A stretch of DNA of 32,040 nucleotides from Myxococcales bacterium (GCA_021807105.1 JAKAPL010000044.1:1-32040), one strand, 5' to 3'. Positions 15,400 through 23,706 are shown, counted from the stretch's first letter. The notes: a model not told the origin generated them from the letters alone. Numbers and translations: made by a program.

Positions 15400-16329
15400 T
15401 CACCCGGCGAGCCAGTGGCCCGCGTCGATCGCCGCCATGCAGCCGCTGCCGGCCGCGGTGACCGCCTGCCGGTAGAACGGGTCCTGAACGTCGCCGCAGG
15501 CGAAGACACCGGGGACGCTCGTCTTCGTCGTTCCGGGGACCGTCCTGACGTAGCCCTTGGCGTCCAGCTCGATCTGGCCGGCGAAGAGCTTCGTATTCGG
15601 CTCGTGGCCGATGGCGACGAAGAGCCCCTGGCAGGAGAAGTTGCTCCTGGCGCCGGTCTTCACGTCCTGGAGCACGAGCCCGGTCACGCCCTCCTCTCGG
15701 CTGCCCAGGATGTCGGCGACGACGCTGTCCCACCGGAAAGCGATCTTCGGGTTCTTCCGCGCGCGCTCCTGCATGATCTTCGAGGCCCGCAGCTCGCCCC
15801 GGCGGTGGATCACCGTGACCCTGGTCGCGAACTTCGTGAGGAACGTCGCTTCCTCCATCGCCGTGTCGCCGCCGCCCACGACCGCCAGCTCCTTGCCTTT
15901 GAAGAAGAAGCCGTCGCACGTCGCGCAGGCGGAGACGCCGTACCCCGACAGCTCCGCCTCGCGGGGCAGCCCGATCCACTTCGCCGAGGCGCCGGTCGAG
16001 AGGACGAGCGCGTCGGCGGTCCAGTCCTCCTTCTCGTCCACGACCGCGCGGAAGGGGCGCCGCGACAGGTCGAGCGAGGTGACCGTGCCCTGGACGAAGC
16101 GCGTTCCGAAGCGCTCGGCCTGGGCCTTGAACAGATCCATCAGGTCGGGGCCGAGGATGCCCTTCGGGAAGCCAGGGTAGTTCTCGACGTCGGTCGTGAT
16201 CATGAGCTGGCCGCCGGGCTGGGAACCGGCGATCAGGACAGGGGAAAGCTCCGCGCGGCTCGCGTACAGCGCCGCGGTGTAGCCGGCAGGACCGCTGCCG
16301 ACGATCAAGAGCCTGGTATGCTCGGCCAT
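15400..16329 (-). CDS. trxB: thioredoxin reductase
   Basis: TrxB uses NADPH and FAD to reduce thioredoxin in the cytoplasm. The 309-residue product has the FAD motif VGSGPAGYTAALYASRA, PGGQLMITTDVENYPGF, the redox pair Cys135/Cys138 in SACATCDGFF, the NADPH motif VVGGGDTAMEEATFL with VIHRR, and the C-terminal FAD site GVFACGDVQDPFYRQAVTAA. The ATG at 16329 has a GAGGAGA site and a promoter about 45 bp upstream. It is divergent from tRNA-Gly and followed by moaC. If the UshA-like selenoprotein is a redox protein, a thioredoxin system is a plausible reductant, but that is conjecture. Confidence 0.96.
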   Translation of the reverse strand: MAEHTRLLIVGSGPAGYTAALYASRAELSPVLIAGSQPGGQLMITTDVENYPGFPKGILGPDLMDLFKAQAERFGTRFVQGTVTSLDLSRRPFRAVVDEKEDWTADALVLSTGASAKWIGLPREAELSGYGVSACATCDGFFFKGKELAVVGGGDTAMEEATFLTKFATRVTVIHRRGELRASKIMQERARKNPKIAFRWDSVVADILGSREEGVTGLVLQDVKTGARSNFSCQGLFVAIGHEPNTKLFAGQIELDAKGYVRTVPGTTKTSVPGVFACGDVQDPFYRQAVTAAGSGCMAAIDAGHWLAG

Positions 16330-16372
16330 CGGGGATCTCCTCGAAGCGTTGGGACGCCCGTCGAGAGCCGGG

Positions 16373-16401
16373 ATCGTAGCGGGAAGGTTCACGAGACGCA
16401 A
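16373..16401 (-). promoter_or_regulatory. promoter of trxB
   Basis: Minus strand: TTGCGT (16401-16396), 17-bp spacer, TACGAT (16378-16373), about 43 bp before the trxB ATG. Confidence 0.6.
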
Positions 16402-16433
16402 GATGGTGGGCTGCCCCTGTCGCGGCTGGAGGC

Positions 16434-16463
16434 TTGACACTTCAGGACCGCGGGTCCTATAGC
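16434..16463 (+). promoter_or_regulatory. promoter of tRNA-Gly
   Basis: A consensus TTGACA (16434-16439), an 18-bp spacer and TATAGC (16458-16463) lie 12 bp before the mature tRNA 5' end. This is the strongest sigma-70 match in the window. Confidence 0.85.
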
Positions 16464-16475
16464 TTCGTATCGTTT

Positions 16476-16547
<72 letters not shown>

Positions 16548-16582
16548 CCGGCAGAACCGTTGATAGACAAGGCGTCCCGAGC

Positions 16583-16610
16583 GACGGCGGCGCCCTCGGC
16601 AGCCGCCGTC
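16583..16610 (+). terminator. GC hairpin after tRNA-Gly
   Basis: Perfect 9-bp arms GACGGCGGC (16583-16591) and GCCGCCGTC (16602-16610) with a 10-base loop, 36 bp after the tRNA. No T run follows. It is the best candidate for ending the tRNA transcript. The rest of 16611-16715 shows nothing beyond a short direct repeat, CGGGTAGAAG, occurring twice. Confidence 0.45.
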
Positions 16611-16715
16611 CGGGAGGCGGGTAGAAGCCGGGTAGAAGACGGCGCGGGCTCGGCGGCTCCGCCCCCCACTGCAGCGCTGGCCCGTACCGCCTCTCGCGGC
16701 TCGCTGGACTGGTAA

Positions 16716-16894
16716 CCCCGTCTTATTCACGGTCCGGCTGCTGCGGCGTCCGATCCCGCGCCTCCCGAAGGGGGGGCTTGCCACCCCTACAACGACATGG
16801 GGGGGTGTGCTCGCTCCGTACCTCCTCGCGGGGGGCTTTACACACGCCTCGTCGGTCGTTGCTCTCGCTACGCCGTACCGTGAATAAGACGGGG
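16716..16894. mobile_element. MITE-like element, family 1, complete copy with TAA flanks
   Basis: Perfect 18-bp inverted ends, CCCCGTCTTATTCACGGT (16716-16733) and its complement (16877-16894), bound a 179-bp non-coding element. TAA stands directly outside both ends (16713-16715 and 16895-16897), consistent with a 3-bp target duplication. The left 47 bp recur at 7825. No transposase frame fits inside. The 3-bp TNA-type duplication would suit mobilisation by an IS5-family (IS1031/IS427 group) transposase, which is inference. Confidence 0.85.
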
Positions 16895-16981
16895 TAACAC
16901 GCAGGGCGCCGGTGTGGACGGTGACCACGGTTCGTGCTAGCTACCCACGTCATCGGCGAGCTCAATCAAGCGAGGTCGGCA

Positions 16982-18055
16982 ATGTCCGAGATGTCCGCGA
17001 GCATCTTCATGCGTTCGAGCCACGGTGGCGAACTGACCCAACTGAAGCAGGAGCCGTACAAAAGCGAGGACCTCTTTCAGAAGCTCTTGGCTGATCACGC
17101 ACAGGAGTTGCTTGCGGGCGATCAGATCGACCCAGAAGAGCCTCGTCGATGGCTTCTTGTAGGTCGCGAGGTCGGCATTCCAGGGGGCCCTGATCAGGGC
17201 GATCGGTGGAACATCGATCACGTCTTCCTGGACCAAGACGCGACACCGACGTTCGTAGAATTGAAGAGGTCGTCCGACCCACGGATTCGGCGCGAGGTCG
17301 TTGGGCAACTGATCGAGTATGCCTCCAACGCTGGGCGGAACTGGTCGGCAGGCAATTTGAAGGAGGTGGCGAAGAAGACCTGGGGTGAGAAACTCGAAGG
17401 CCTCGTGAGCCAACTTCTCCACTCCGAACGGGCGCCAGAGGCCTTTTGGTCAGACGCCGAAGTTAACCTGCGGGATGGACGACTTCGCCTGATCTTCGCC
17501 GCGGACAAGATCCCCCTGGAACTGCGACGGATGATCGAGTTCATGAACGACCAGATGCGAGAGACCGAGGTCCTTGCCCTGGAGGTACGGCAGTACCTGG
17601 GGCCCGATGGGCAGGCGGCCTTCGTACCTTTCGTCCTGAACGCGTCTGAGCGATTGAGAGAGGTGAAGGGAATCCGGAAGCGCTGGGACGAGGCGAGCTT
17701 CTTTGACCTGGCGAAGCAACTCATCGGCTCGGAGGACACCGAGGCGTTGCGGCAGGCGTACGCCGCATGCCAGGAGCGAAGTTTTAGCATCGACTGGGGA
17801 ACCGGCGCGCACCACGGAAGCTTCAAGGTGGCCATCAGCCGACTTGGCGAGAAGAATGCCTGCATCTTCTACGCGAACGGCACTCTCACTCTGGGCCTCG
17901 GAAACTTCCCGCAGGTCGAAGCGCGGATCCGAGAACGGCTTCTTCGGCTGGAGGGCATCGCGCTCAACGACATTTCGTTCCCGTCTCTCGGGCTATCGGC
18001 GTGGAGGCCGCACCTAAGCGGGATCCTCCATACGCTGGAGACCGCAAGCGAGTAA
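16982..18055 (+). CDS. PD-(D/E)XK nuclease-like protein
   Basis: The 357-residue product carries a restriction-endonuclease-like core near the N-terminus: LLVGREVGIPGG, WNIDHVFLDQDATPTFVELK and RREVVGQLIEYASNA. The core acidic and basic residues would be Glu63, Asp79 and Glu93-x-Lys95, with Gln109 in the following helix. The remaining 230 residues match nothing I know. The ATG at 16982 has GAGG 6 bp upstream; a GTG at 16934 is possible but overlaps a weak TAGCTA -10. Base composition is clearly lower in GC than the flanking genes. It sits between two tRNA genes and right after a MITE-like element, so it is probably acquired. A defence or DNA-repair role is plausible, without direct support. 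Confidence 0.75.
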   Translation: MSEMSASIFMRSSHGGELTQLKQEPYKSEDLFQKLLADHAQELLAGDQIDPEEPRRWLLVGREVGIPGGPDQGDRWNIDHVFLDQDATPTFVELKRSSDPRIRREVVGQLIEYASNAGRNWSAGNLKEVAKKTWGEKLEGLVSQLLHSERAPEAFWSDAEVNLRDGRLRLIFAADKIPLELRRMIEFMNDQMRETEVLALEVRQYLGPDGQAAFVPFVLNASERLREVKGIRKRWDEASFFDLAKQLIGSEDTEALRQAYAACQERSFSIDWGTGAHHGSFKVAISRLGEKNACIFYANGTLTLGLGNFPQVEARIRERLLRLEGIALNDISFPSLGLSAWRPHLSGILHTLETASE

Positions 18056-18193
18056 CGCGGCCCGCCCAAGGAGACCGCTACGTCGAAAGGTGAGCCGGCG
18101 CCGCTCCACCTGCGACGCCCGCTTTCCATCGCGCCTGACGCGGTCGCGTGGTTTGCGCGGCATCGGGGGCGCTTCCCTGCTCGAATCCGGCTC

Positions 18194-18613
18194 GTGAGGA
18201 AGGCGTCGATTCTGACGTATGCCTTCGTGGGCATCCCGGCCTTGCGGGTCAAGGTCAGTCCCGGCGACGTCAGCTTGGCGGTGTGCGATCATCGCAAGCA
18301 TCTCGATGTCATCGCCCCGTTCTTCATCGACCTGCGGAAGAAGAAGTCCGGCAAGTACGTCTGCGAGGAGTGCGATCGCAAAGATCGCGGGCGGGAGTAC
18401 GAAGACCGCGCGTCACTGCTCGCCGACCACGTGTTCGAGCCCTTCCTCGAATGGTGCAACGAGAACCTGCGCGAGGACCGGCTCGATCGGTGGTGGTCGA
18501 CAAAACACTCGCGGGTCGTCTTGCTTCCGTTGTTCGCGCCAAGTCGCCGCCATGGTGCCTGGAATGAGGATGCCGCGAAGCTGGCACGTCCCCAAACGGA
18601 TGAGACCATGTGA
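18194..18613 (+). CDS. hypothetical protein with a Cys-rich knuckle
   Basis: From the GTG at 18194 the product is 139 residues, with SLAVCDHRKHLDVIAPFFID, GKYVCEECDRKDRGREYEDR and LEWCNENL; the Cys and His residues could bind zinc. I do not recognise a family. The GTG has no ribosome site. The same frame is open back to the previous gene's stop and looks protein-like (SIAPDAVAWFARHRGRFPAR). At 18080 an ACG follows AAGGAGACCGCT at ideal spacing, suggesting a true start there (177 residues, non-standard ACG) or a start codon lost by mutation. It follows the PD-(D/E)XK-like gene on the same strand and shares its lower GC, so the two may form a unit. Confidence 0.5.
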   Translation: MRKASILTYAFVGIPALRVKVSPGDVSLAVCDHRKHLDVIAPFFIDLRKKKSGKYVCEECDRKDRGREYEDRASLLADHVFEPFLEWCNENLREDRLDRWWSTKHSRVVLLPLFAPSRRHGAWNEDAAKLARPQTDETM

Positions 18614-18636
18614 CAGGGCTCGTCGCCGTCGCTACG

Positions 18637-18810
18637 ATGGAGAGGATGTCCGTCACCCACAAGGCACTCTTGGACGATTTCGCCACGCCGGCCCATCGGC
18701 TCACGCAAGCGGGCGCGACCATTGCTGACGCCGTTGACCTGACGATCCAGTGGCAGATTCAGCCTCCTTGCGGCCCAGCGGGTGAAGGTCGATGGTCCGT
18801 TGCCGAGTGA
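18637..18810 (+). CDS. small uncertain reading frame
   Basis: A 57-residue frame (MERMSVTHKALLDDFATPAH, then RLTQAGATIADAVDL) has credible composition over its first 45 codons, then turns unlike protein. A different frame from about 18752 reads SGRFSLLAAQRVKVDGPLPS, which is more protein-like. A frameshifted remnant is therefore possible. No family is recognised. The segment 18811-18891 holds nothing further. Confidence 0.25.
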   Translation: MERMSVTHKALLDDFATPAHRLTQAGATIADAVDLTIQWQIQPPCGPAGEGRWSVAE

Positions 18811-18893
18811 GACCGAGGCCGCCGTGGCACGCGCCGTCACAGACCGCGTCACACGACGGCATGCCCAGCGCGCCCAAGCCCGCGAATCTACGG

Positions 18894-18966
<73 letters not shown>

Positions 18967-18984
18967 GCTCTCGTCGGGGCGGAG

Positions 18985-19013
18985 GTATGCCGCGGGGGGC
19001 GCGGGCGAGTCAA
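18985..19013 (-). promoter_or_regulatory. promoter of tRNA-Phe
   Basis: Minus strand: TTGACT (19013-19008), 17-bp spacer, GCATAC (18990-18985), 18 bp before the tRNA 5' end. The -35 begins just after the tonB stop codon. Confidence 0.7.
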
Positions 19014-19014
19014 G

Positions 19015-19776
19015 CTATTCGATCTCGAATGAATAGACGTACCGGATCTCGGTGGCCACCGGTTCACCGCCGTAGGTCGCGGGCTTGAACACGAACCGCT
19101 GCGCCGCGGCGACGGCGGCCTCGTCGAGACCGTGGCCCGGCCCGGAGAGTCTGCGGACCATCGCGACCCGGCCCCGCGAGTCGACGGTGAGCATCATCAC
19201 GACCTCCCCCTCGATGCCGGCCTTCCGGGCGGCGGGCGGATAAGCCGCCTTGAAGTCAGAGACGAGGACGGGGAGCTCGGCCACCTTGTAGGGCGCGACG
19301 AAGTGGGCAACCGCCGCGCCCCCCTTCCCCGAGCCCCGCCCGCGCGCGACGGCGGCGGGCGCCTCGCCGTACAGGCTGTCGCCCACGGGCGCGGAGAAGT
19401 CGCTCGCCGCGACGGTCGACTCGAGGGAGACGCCGATCCGGATGGGAGGCGGGGCCGCGGCGGGCCGCGGGTGGGGCGTAGGCGCGGGAACCGGGGGTGG
19501 CGTGCGCGACGGCGGCGGGGCCTTCGGGTGCACGTGCGCGGCGAGTTTCTCCAAGGGGACGAACCGAGGCCTGGGACGCGGCGCGGGCGGCGGCGGCGGG
19601 AGCGGCGGCGGGACGGCAGGCGGCGGAGGGGGCGGCGGCGGCGGGCGAACGTCGAGATCGACGATGGGGTCGATCGCGGTGGAGGGCGCCTCGCGGGCGG
19701 CCTCGGCGAGCACGGCGATGAGCGCGACATGGACCACGGCGGAGAGGGCGAGCGCCGCCAGGAGCCGGATGCCCAT
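19015..19776 (-). CDS. tonB: TonB-family energy transducer
   Basis: TonB passes proton-motive-force energy from ExbB-ExbD to outer-membrane receptors. The 253-residue product has one N-terminal membrane helix (LLAALALSAVVHVALIAVLA), a long periplasmic Pro-rich span (about 40-120, with runs of Pro and PxP repeats), and the C-terminal TonB fold from about 165: KAAYPPAARKAGIEGEVVMM, LTVDSRGRV, then AAVAAAQRFVFKPATYGGEP. The ATG at 19776 follows AAGAGG at good spacing; a GTG at 19806 is a weaker alternative. It is the last gene of exbB-exbD-tonB. The cognate receptor is not in the window. Confidence 0.9.
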   Translation of the reverse strand: MGIRLLAALALSAVVHVALIAVLAEAAREAPSTAIDPIVDLDVRPPPPPPPPPAVPPPLPPPPPAPRPRPRFVPLEKLAAHVHPKAPPPSRTPPPVPAPTPHPRPAAAPPPIRIGVSLESTVAASDFSAPVGDSLYGEAPAAVARGRGSGKGGAAVAHFVAPYKVAELPVLVSDFKAAYPPAARKAGIEGEVVMMLTVDSRGRVAMVRRLSGPGHGLDEAAVAAAQRFVFKPATYGGEPVATEIRYVYSFEIE

Positions 19777-19815
19777 CGAGCCTCTTGCGCCCGTCGCCGG
19801 CGGCACGGACCCGTC

Positions 19816-20244
19816 CTACCGCCTCGGTGCCGGGCCCGTGGTCTGCTCGGTGTCGATGGCGAACTTCGAGATCCCCTCGCCCTTCAGGAGGTCCACGACG
19901 TGCACGAAGGCACGGTGGCGCGAGTCCTCGTCCGCGGCGATGACGACGCGCAGGTTCGGGTCGGCGGCCTTGGCCGCGCGCGCGCGGGCGACGAGCTCCG
20001 TGTCCCCGACCGGCGAACCGTCGAGATAGGTCACGCCGTCCGCCTTGACGACGACGATGAACATCTTACCGACCACCTCGCCGCCGTGCGCGGCCTTCGG
20101 GAGGTTCACCTCGAAGGACCGCCGGACGATGTAGGTGGCCGTGACCATGAAGATGATCAGCAGGACGAGGGTGATGTCCACCAGCGGGGTCACGTTGATC
20201 CCGCTGATCATCTCCTCGTCGTCGGTTGAAGACGTGCCGGCCAT
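19816..20244 (-). CDS. exbD: ExbD/TolR-family proton channel subunit
   Basis: The 142-residue protein has a short cytoplasmic tail, one membrane helix with the essential Asp in INVTPLVDITLVLLIIFMVT (about 16-35), and a periplasmic domain (MFIVVVKADGVTYLDGSPVG). It forms the proton channel with ExbB. Six base pairs separate it from exbB and 39 bp from tonB. The tonB neighbour favours ExbD over TolR. Confidence 0.93.
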   Translation of the reverse strand: MAGTSSTDDEEMISGINVTPLVDITLVLLIIFMVTATYIVRRSFEVNLPKAAHGGEVVGKMFIVVVKADGVTYLDGSPVGDTELVARARAAKAADPNLRVVIAADEDSRHRAFVHVVDLLKGEGISKFAIDTEQTTGPAPRR

Positions 20245-20250
20245 GCCGCC

Positions 20251-20928
20251 CTACGCACCCCCCGCCCGCGCGTCCGGAACGGCGTGCGGGCGTTCGGCCG
20301 CCTCGGCGCTGCCCGAGAGCTGCGCGACGAGCGCGTGACCCAGGGTATTCGTCCGCCCGACGATGGCCTTCAGCCAGCGCTGGAACGAGTTGAAGGCGAC
20401 GACCGCGGGCAAGGCGACGAAGAGGCCGAGCGCGGTCGCGACGAGCGCCTGGCTGATGCCCGCCATGACGGTCTGCGGCCCCTGCGCCGCGGCCCCCGGC
20501 GCAGCGGTCGCGAGATCCTGGAACGCGCGGATGATGCCGAGCACGGTGCCGAGCAGGCCGACGAACGGGGCGTTGTTGCCGAGGGTGCCGAGGAACGCGA
20601 GGAACCGTTCGTAGCGCATCCGCTCCCGGACGATGCCTCCGGCGATGATCTCCTGCACGGCCGCCGGGCCGCGGGGGGCCGCGTCGAGGGCCGCGCGCAG
20701 GACGACGCCCTCCATGCCGCGCGCGCGGGCGAGCGCCTCCCGGACCGGGGCGATGCGGCCGGCGCAAAGATCCGCGGCGAGGGCGTCCACGGCCGGGAGG
20801 CCCCGCGAGGCGAAGAAGGCCAGCCGCTCCAGCATGATGGCGATCGAAAGGACGGAGAGGGCGATGAGCAGGTAGAGGATCCAGTCCTCACCCACCAGGG
20901 TGGCGCGAAGCAGTGTCTGAGTGAGCAC
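20251..20928 (-). CDS. exbB: ExbB/TolQ-family proton channel subunit
   Basis: The 225-residue product has three membrane helices: LYLLIALSVLSIAIMLERLA near the N-terminus, then NAPFVGLLGTVLGIIRAFQD and VMAGISQALVATALGLFVAL with the conserved polar and Pro residues (LPAVVAFN). I start at the GTG at 20928, with GAGG upstream and a promoter about 35 bp before it; the longer frame begins at a TTG that is itself the -35 hexamer. First gene of exbB-exbD-tonB. Confidence 0.92.
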   Translation of the reverse strand: MLTQTLLRATLVGEDWILYLLIALSVLSIAIMLERLAFFASRGLPAVDALAADLCAGRIAPVREALARARGMEGVVLRAALDAAPRGPAAVQEIIAGGIVRERMRYERFLAFLGTLGNNAPFVGLLGTVLGIIRAFQDLATAAPGAAAQGPQTVMAGISQALVATALGLFVALPAVVAFNSFQRWLKAIVGRTNTLGHALVAQLSGSAEAAERPHAVPDARAGGA

Positions 20929-20962
20929 TCGGGGGTCGCCTCGGAAGCAAGAGACGCGCCCA

Positions 20963-20991
20963 TCAATGCACCTCGGCGAACGACCCGTCAA
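20963..20991 (-). promoter_or_regulatory. promoter of exbB-exbD-tonB
   Basis: Minus strand: TTGACG (20991-20986), 17-bp spacer, CATTGA (20968-20963). The -10 is poor. It lies back to back with the promoter of the Cys-rich lipoprotein gene, 17 bp apart. No Fur-box-like palindrome was noticed. Confidence 0.45.
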
Positions 20992-21008
20992 GGCCGGCGG
21001 CGAGCGGT

Positions 21009-21038
21009 TTGACCAGGAGGGGCGCCGGCCGGTAAGCT
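21009..21038 (+). promoter_or_regulatory. promoter of the Cys-rich lipoprotein gene
   Basis: TTGACC (21009-21014), 18-bp spacer, TAAGCT (21033-21038), about 33 bp before the ATG at 21072. Confidence 0.6.
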
Positions 21039-21071
21039 GTTCGTCCGAAGAGCCCCCCGCCAGAGGTCCCC

Positions 21072-22268
21072 ATGCGCATCTCCTCCTTTTCCTTCGCGGT
21101 TCTCTCGTTCGGCGCGCTCGCCGTGGGTTCGGCGTGCAGCCCCAAGAGCGGGCCGGTCAACACGACCCCCTCCGCCGCCTGCCAGACCGACCAGGACTGC
21201 ATGGCCGCCCTGGACGCCGGCAACTGCGACACCGACTCGGGCACCTGCGTCCTCTGCTCGGCGACCGCGGACTGCGCCGTGGGCCTCTGTTCCAACGGGA
21301 CGTGCGTGTCGGGAAGCTTCGTCGAGGGCGACGGCGGGACCCTCGACGGCGGCAGCCCGATCGGAGACGGCGGCAACCCGGACGGCAGCTCGCTCCCGCC
21401 GGGCCAGTGCCAGACGAGCTGCGACTGCACGACGGCCGCGGCGCCGGCCTGCATCGAGGGGAGCTGCGGGCCGAAGCCCGACGGCGGCTGCGTCCGCAGC
21501 ACCGACTGCGGCTGCAAGGAGCTGTGCGCCTCCGGCGCCTGCGTCCCCAAGTGTACGTCGAGCGCCGACTGCGCGCCCGCGGACCCCGTCTGCTACCAGT
21601 CGCAGCTCTGCGGCCCTTGCCAGAACTCGGGGCAGTGCCCGGACGGGGGGAGCTGCGTCGCCGGGGCGTGCACGACGAACCAGCAATGCAGCGCCCAGAA
21701 TTGCTGCAACAATGGGGACTGCACCCGCCTCGCGCCGGTCTGCAACGGCCAGACGCACCAGTGCGGTCCGTGCACGGTGGATGCGCAATGCAGCCCGGGG
21801 TATGTGTGCACGGGCGGCGAGTGCCTCACGCCCGACGGGGGCGGCGGCGGCTGCGGCGCCGGCTGCACGGGCGGCCTCGTCTGCCAGGGCGGGCAGTGCG
21901 TGCAGCAGCAGTGCAACCCGCCCTGCCTGGCGCCGCAGACCTGCGATCCCACCAGCAACAACTGCATCTGCCCGAGCAACTGCGGCGGCCTCTGCTCGGG
22001 CTCACAGACCTGCGACACGACGACCTGCACGTGCGCGACGCCCGGAAGCTCCAGCGGCAGCAGCGGCTTCCCCGGCCTTGGAGACGGCGGGTTCCCCGGC
22101 ATGGGCGGCTGCTCCGGAACGTCGTGTAATCCATCGAGCTGCACCGGCTGCCCGACCGGCCAGACATGTCAGTGCCCGTTGGAGGGCAGCGCTTGTTCAG
22201 GCGGGGGACTGCTTGGGACCGGGTGCATCTTCGAGTCGATGTTCGGCATGACCGGCTGCTGCCAGTAG
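21072..22268 (+). CDS. Cys-rich secreted lipoprotein
   Basis: The 398-residue product has a lipoprotein signal (LAVGSAC, Cys22), an Asp/Gly linker (about 86-107, GDGGTLDGGSPIGDGG), and some fifty Cys in short repeats such as CTSSADCAPADPVC, CGPCQNSGQCPDGGSC and CTVDAQCSPGYVCTGGEC. These resemble the disulfide-rich modules of Myxococcota surface proteins. The Gly/Ser-rich stretch near 335-360 is a second linker. No enzyme motif is visible. It has its own promoter, and an OPA transporter gene starts 22 bp after its stop. An outer-membrane or surface role is inferred. Confidence 0.85.
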   Translation: MRISSFSFAVLSFGALAVGSACSPKSGPVNTTPSAACQTDQDCMAALDAGNCDTDSGTCVLCSATADCAVGLCSNGTCVSGSFVEGDGGTLDGGSPIGDGGNPDGSSLPPGQCQTSCDCTTAAAPACIEGSCGPKPDGGCVRSTDCGCKELCASGACVPKCTSSADCAPADPVCYQSQLCGPCQNSGQCPDGGSCVAGACTTNQQCSAQNCCNNGDCTRLAPVCNGQTHQCGPCTVDAQCSPGYVCTGGECLTPDGGGGGCGAGCTGGLVCQGGQCVQQQCNPPCLAPQTCDPTSNNCICPSNCGGLCSGSQTCDTTTCTCATPGSSSGSSGFPGLGDGGFPGMGGCSGTSCNPSSCTGCPTGQTCQCPLEGSACSGGGLLGTGCIFESMFGMTGCCQ

Positions 22269-22289
22269 GCGTCCGGGTTGCCCGATACG

Positions 22290-23705
22290 ATGCCCGCCCA
22301 CACGGCCGCCTTCCGGCGGCGGCGGGCCGTCAACTGGCTGTTCGCGGGCTTCCTGTACGCGCTCTTCTACATGGCGCGCTACAACTTCGCGGCCGCCGCC
22401 GCCCGGCTCGCCGAGGTCTTCGGCTGGTCGAACCTGCAGCTCGGCGTCGTCTCTTCGGTGGCGACGCTCGTCTACGGCCTCTCGGTCTTCCTGAACGGGC
22501 CGTTCGCCGACCGGATCGGCGGGCGCCGGGCGATCCTGATCGGCGCGGCGGGCGCGGCGTTCTTCAACCTCGCCTTCGGGTTCCTCCACCTCTTCCTCGA
22601 AACCGCGGCGGCCTGGCGAGGCGAAGGCGCGGGCCGCCACCTCGTCGCCGCGGCCCAGCTCCGGATGGGGATGACCGCCTCGACGCTCCTCGCCCTCTTC
22701 GCCGTCGTCTGGGCGGCGAACCACTACTTCCAGTCGTTCGGCGCGGTGAGCATCGTCAAGATCAACGCCGCCTGGTTCCACGTCCGCGAGCGGGGCGTCT
22801 TCGCCGGCATCTTCGGAATCCTCATCCGGTTCGGCCTCATCCTCGCCTTCTTCGGCTCGCCGCTCGTCCTGCGCTTCCTCCCGTGGCAATGGGTCTTCTG
22901 GGTGCCGGCGGCGCTGCTCGTCGTGCTGCTCGGCGCGAACTTCCTCCTCGTGCGCGACACGCCGGCGCAGGCGGGCCTGCCCGAGCTCGACACGGGCGAC
23001 GAGAGCGAAGAGGAGCGGGCGGCCCCGTCCTCGCTCTCGTTCGTGCTGCGCAAGGTGTTCGCGAGCCGGGTCATGTGGACGATCGCCGCGGCCTCCATGA
23101 TGATCGGCTTCGTGCGTCGCAGCGTCATCGACGACTGGTGGCCCAAGTACTTCGCCGACGTCCACGGCGCAAACGCGCGCCATCTCGCCGACTTCACCCC
23201 GTACGAGATCGCGGCCTGGGGCATCGCGATCTCGGGAATCGCGGGCGGCCTCGCCTTCGGCTGGGCGTCGGACCGCGTCTTCGGCGGCCGGCGGGCGCCC
23301 GTGGTGACGGCGGGTTTCGCGGGGATGGCCGTGGTGCTCGGCGGCTTCGCGGCCGCCGACCGCGCGGGGACGGGACCGCTGTCGGCCGCGCTCTGGCTCG
23401 TCACCCTCTCGTTCTTCGTGAACGGCGCGCACGGGATGGTCGGCGGCGCGGCGAGCATGGACTTCGGCGGCAGGCGCGCGGCGGCGACCGCGGCGGGCCT
23501 CCTCGACGGGATGCAGTACATCGCGGGGTCGGTCGTCGGCGTCGCCATGGGCAAGCTCCTGGATCTCTTCGGCTGGGGGATCTGGCAGCTCGCGCCCATC
23601 CCGTTCGCGCTGGCCGGAGCCGTCCTGATGGCCCGGCTCTGGAACGTGCTCCCCGCGGGCGCGCCCCGAGCGGTCGCCGCCGCCGAGGCGCCTCCGGCGG
23701 CCTGA
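22290..23705 (+). CDS. MFS transporter, organophosphate:phosphate antiporter (GlpT/UhpT) type
   Basis: The 471-residue product has about twelve membrane helices and the OPA-family N-terminal signature (NWLFAGFLYALFYMARYNFA; VVSSVATLVYGLSVFLNGPF; ADRIGGRRAI). A loop of about 25 residues (LETAAAWRGEGAGRHLVAAA) between helices 3 and 4 is longer than usual. Family members exchange phosphate for glycerol-3-phosphate or hexose phosphates. Substrate cannot be fixed from sequence. The ATG at 22290 is preferred over a TTG at 22278. It is cotranscribed with the Cys-rich lipoprotein gene. Confidence 0.85.
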   Translation: MPAHTAAFRRRRAVNWLFAGFLYALFYMARYNFAAAAARLAEVFGWSNLQLGVVSSVATLVYGLSVFLNGPFADRIGGRRAILIGAAGAAFFNLAFGFLHLFLETAAAWRGEGAGRHLVAAAQLRMGMTASTLLALFAVVWAANHYFQSFGAVSIVKINAAWFHVRERGVFAGIFGILIRFGLILAFFGSPLVLRFLPWQWVFWVPAALLVVLLGANFLLVRDTPAQAGLPELDTGDESEEERAAPSSLSFVLRKVFASRVMWTIAAASMMIGFVRRSVIDDWWPKYFADVHGANARHLADFTPYEIAAWGIAISGIAGGLAFGWASDRVFGGRRAPVVTAGFAGMAVVLGGFAAADRAGTGPLSAALWLVTLSFFVNGAHGMVGGAASMDFGGRRAAATAAGLLDGMQYIAGSVVGVAMGKLLDLFGWGIWQLAPIPFALAGAVLMARLWNVLPAGAPRAVAAAEAPPAA

Positions 23706-23706
23706 G

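Noticed and set aside
14883..15509. A longer MoaC starting at 15509
   Set aside because: The extra N-terminal 59 codons overlap the trxB end and lack family similarity; GTG 15332 has a good ribosome site.
20251..20991. ExbB starting at the TTG at 20991
   Set aside because: That TTG is the first part of a -35 hexamer (TTGACG) with a -10 17 bp downstream.
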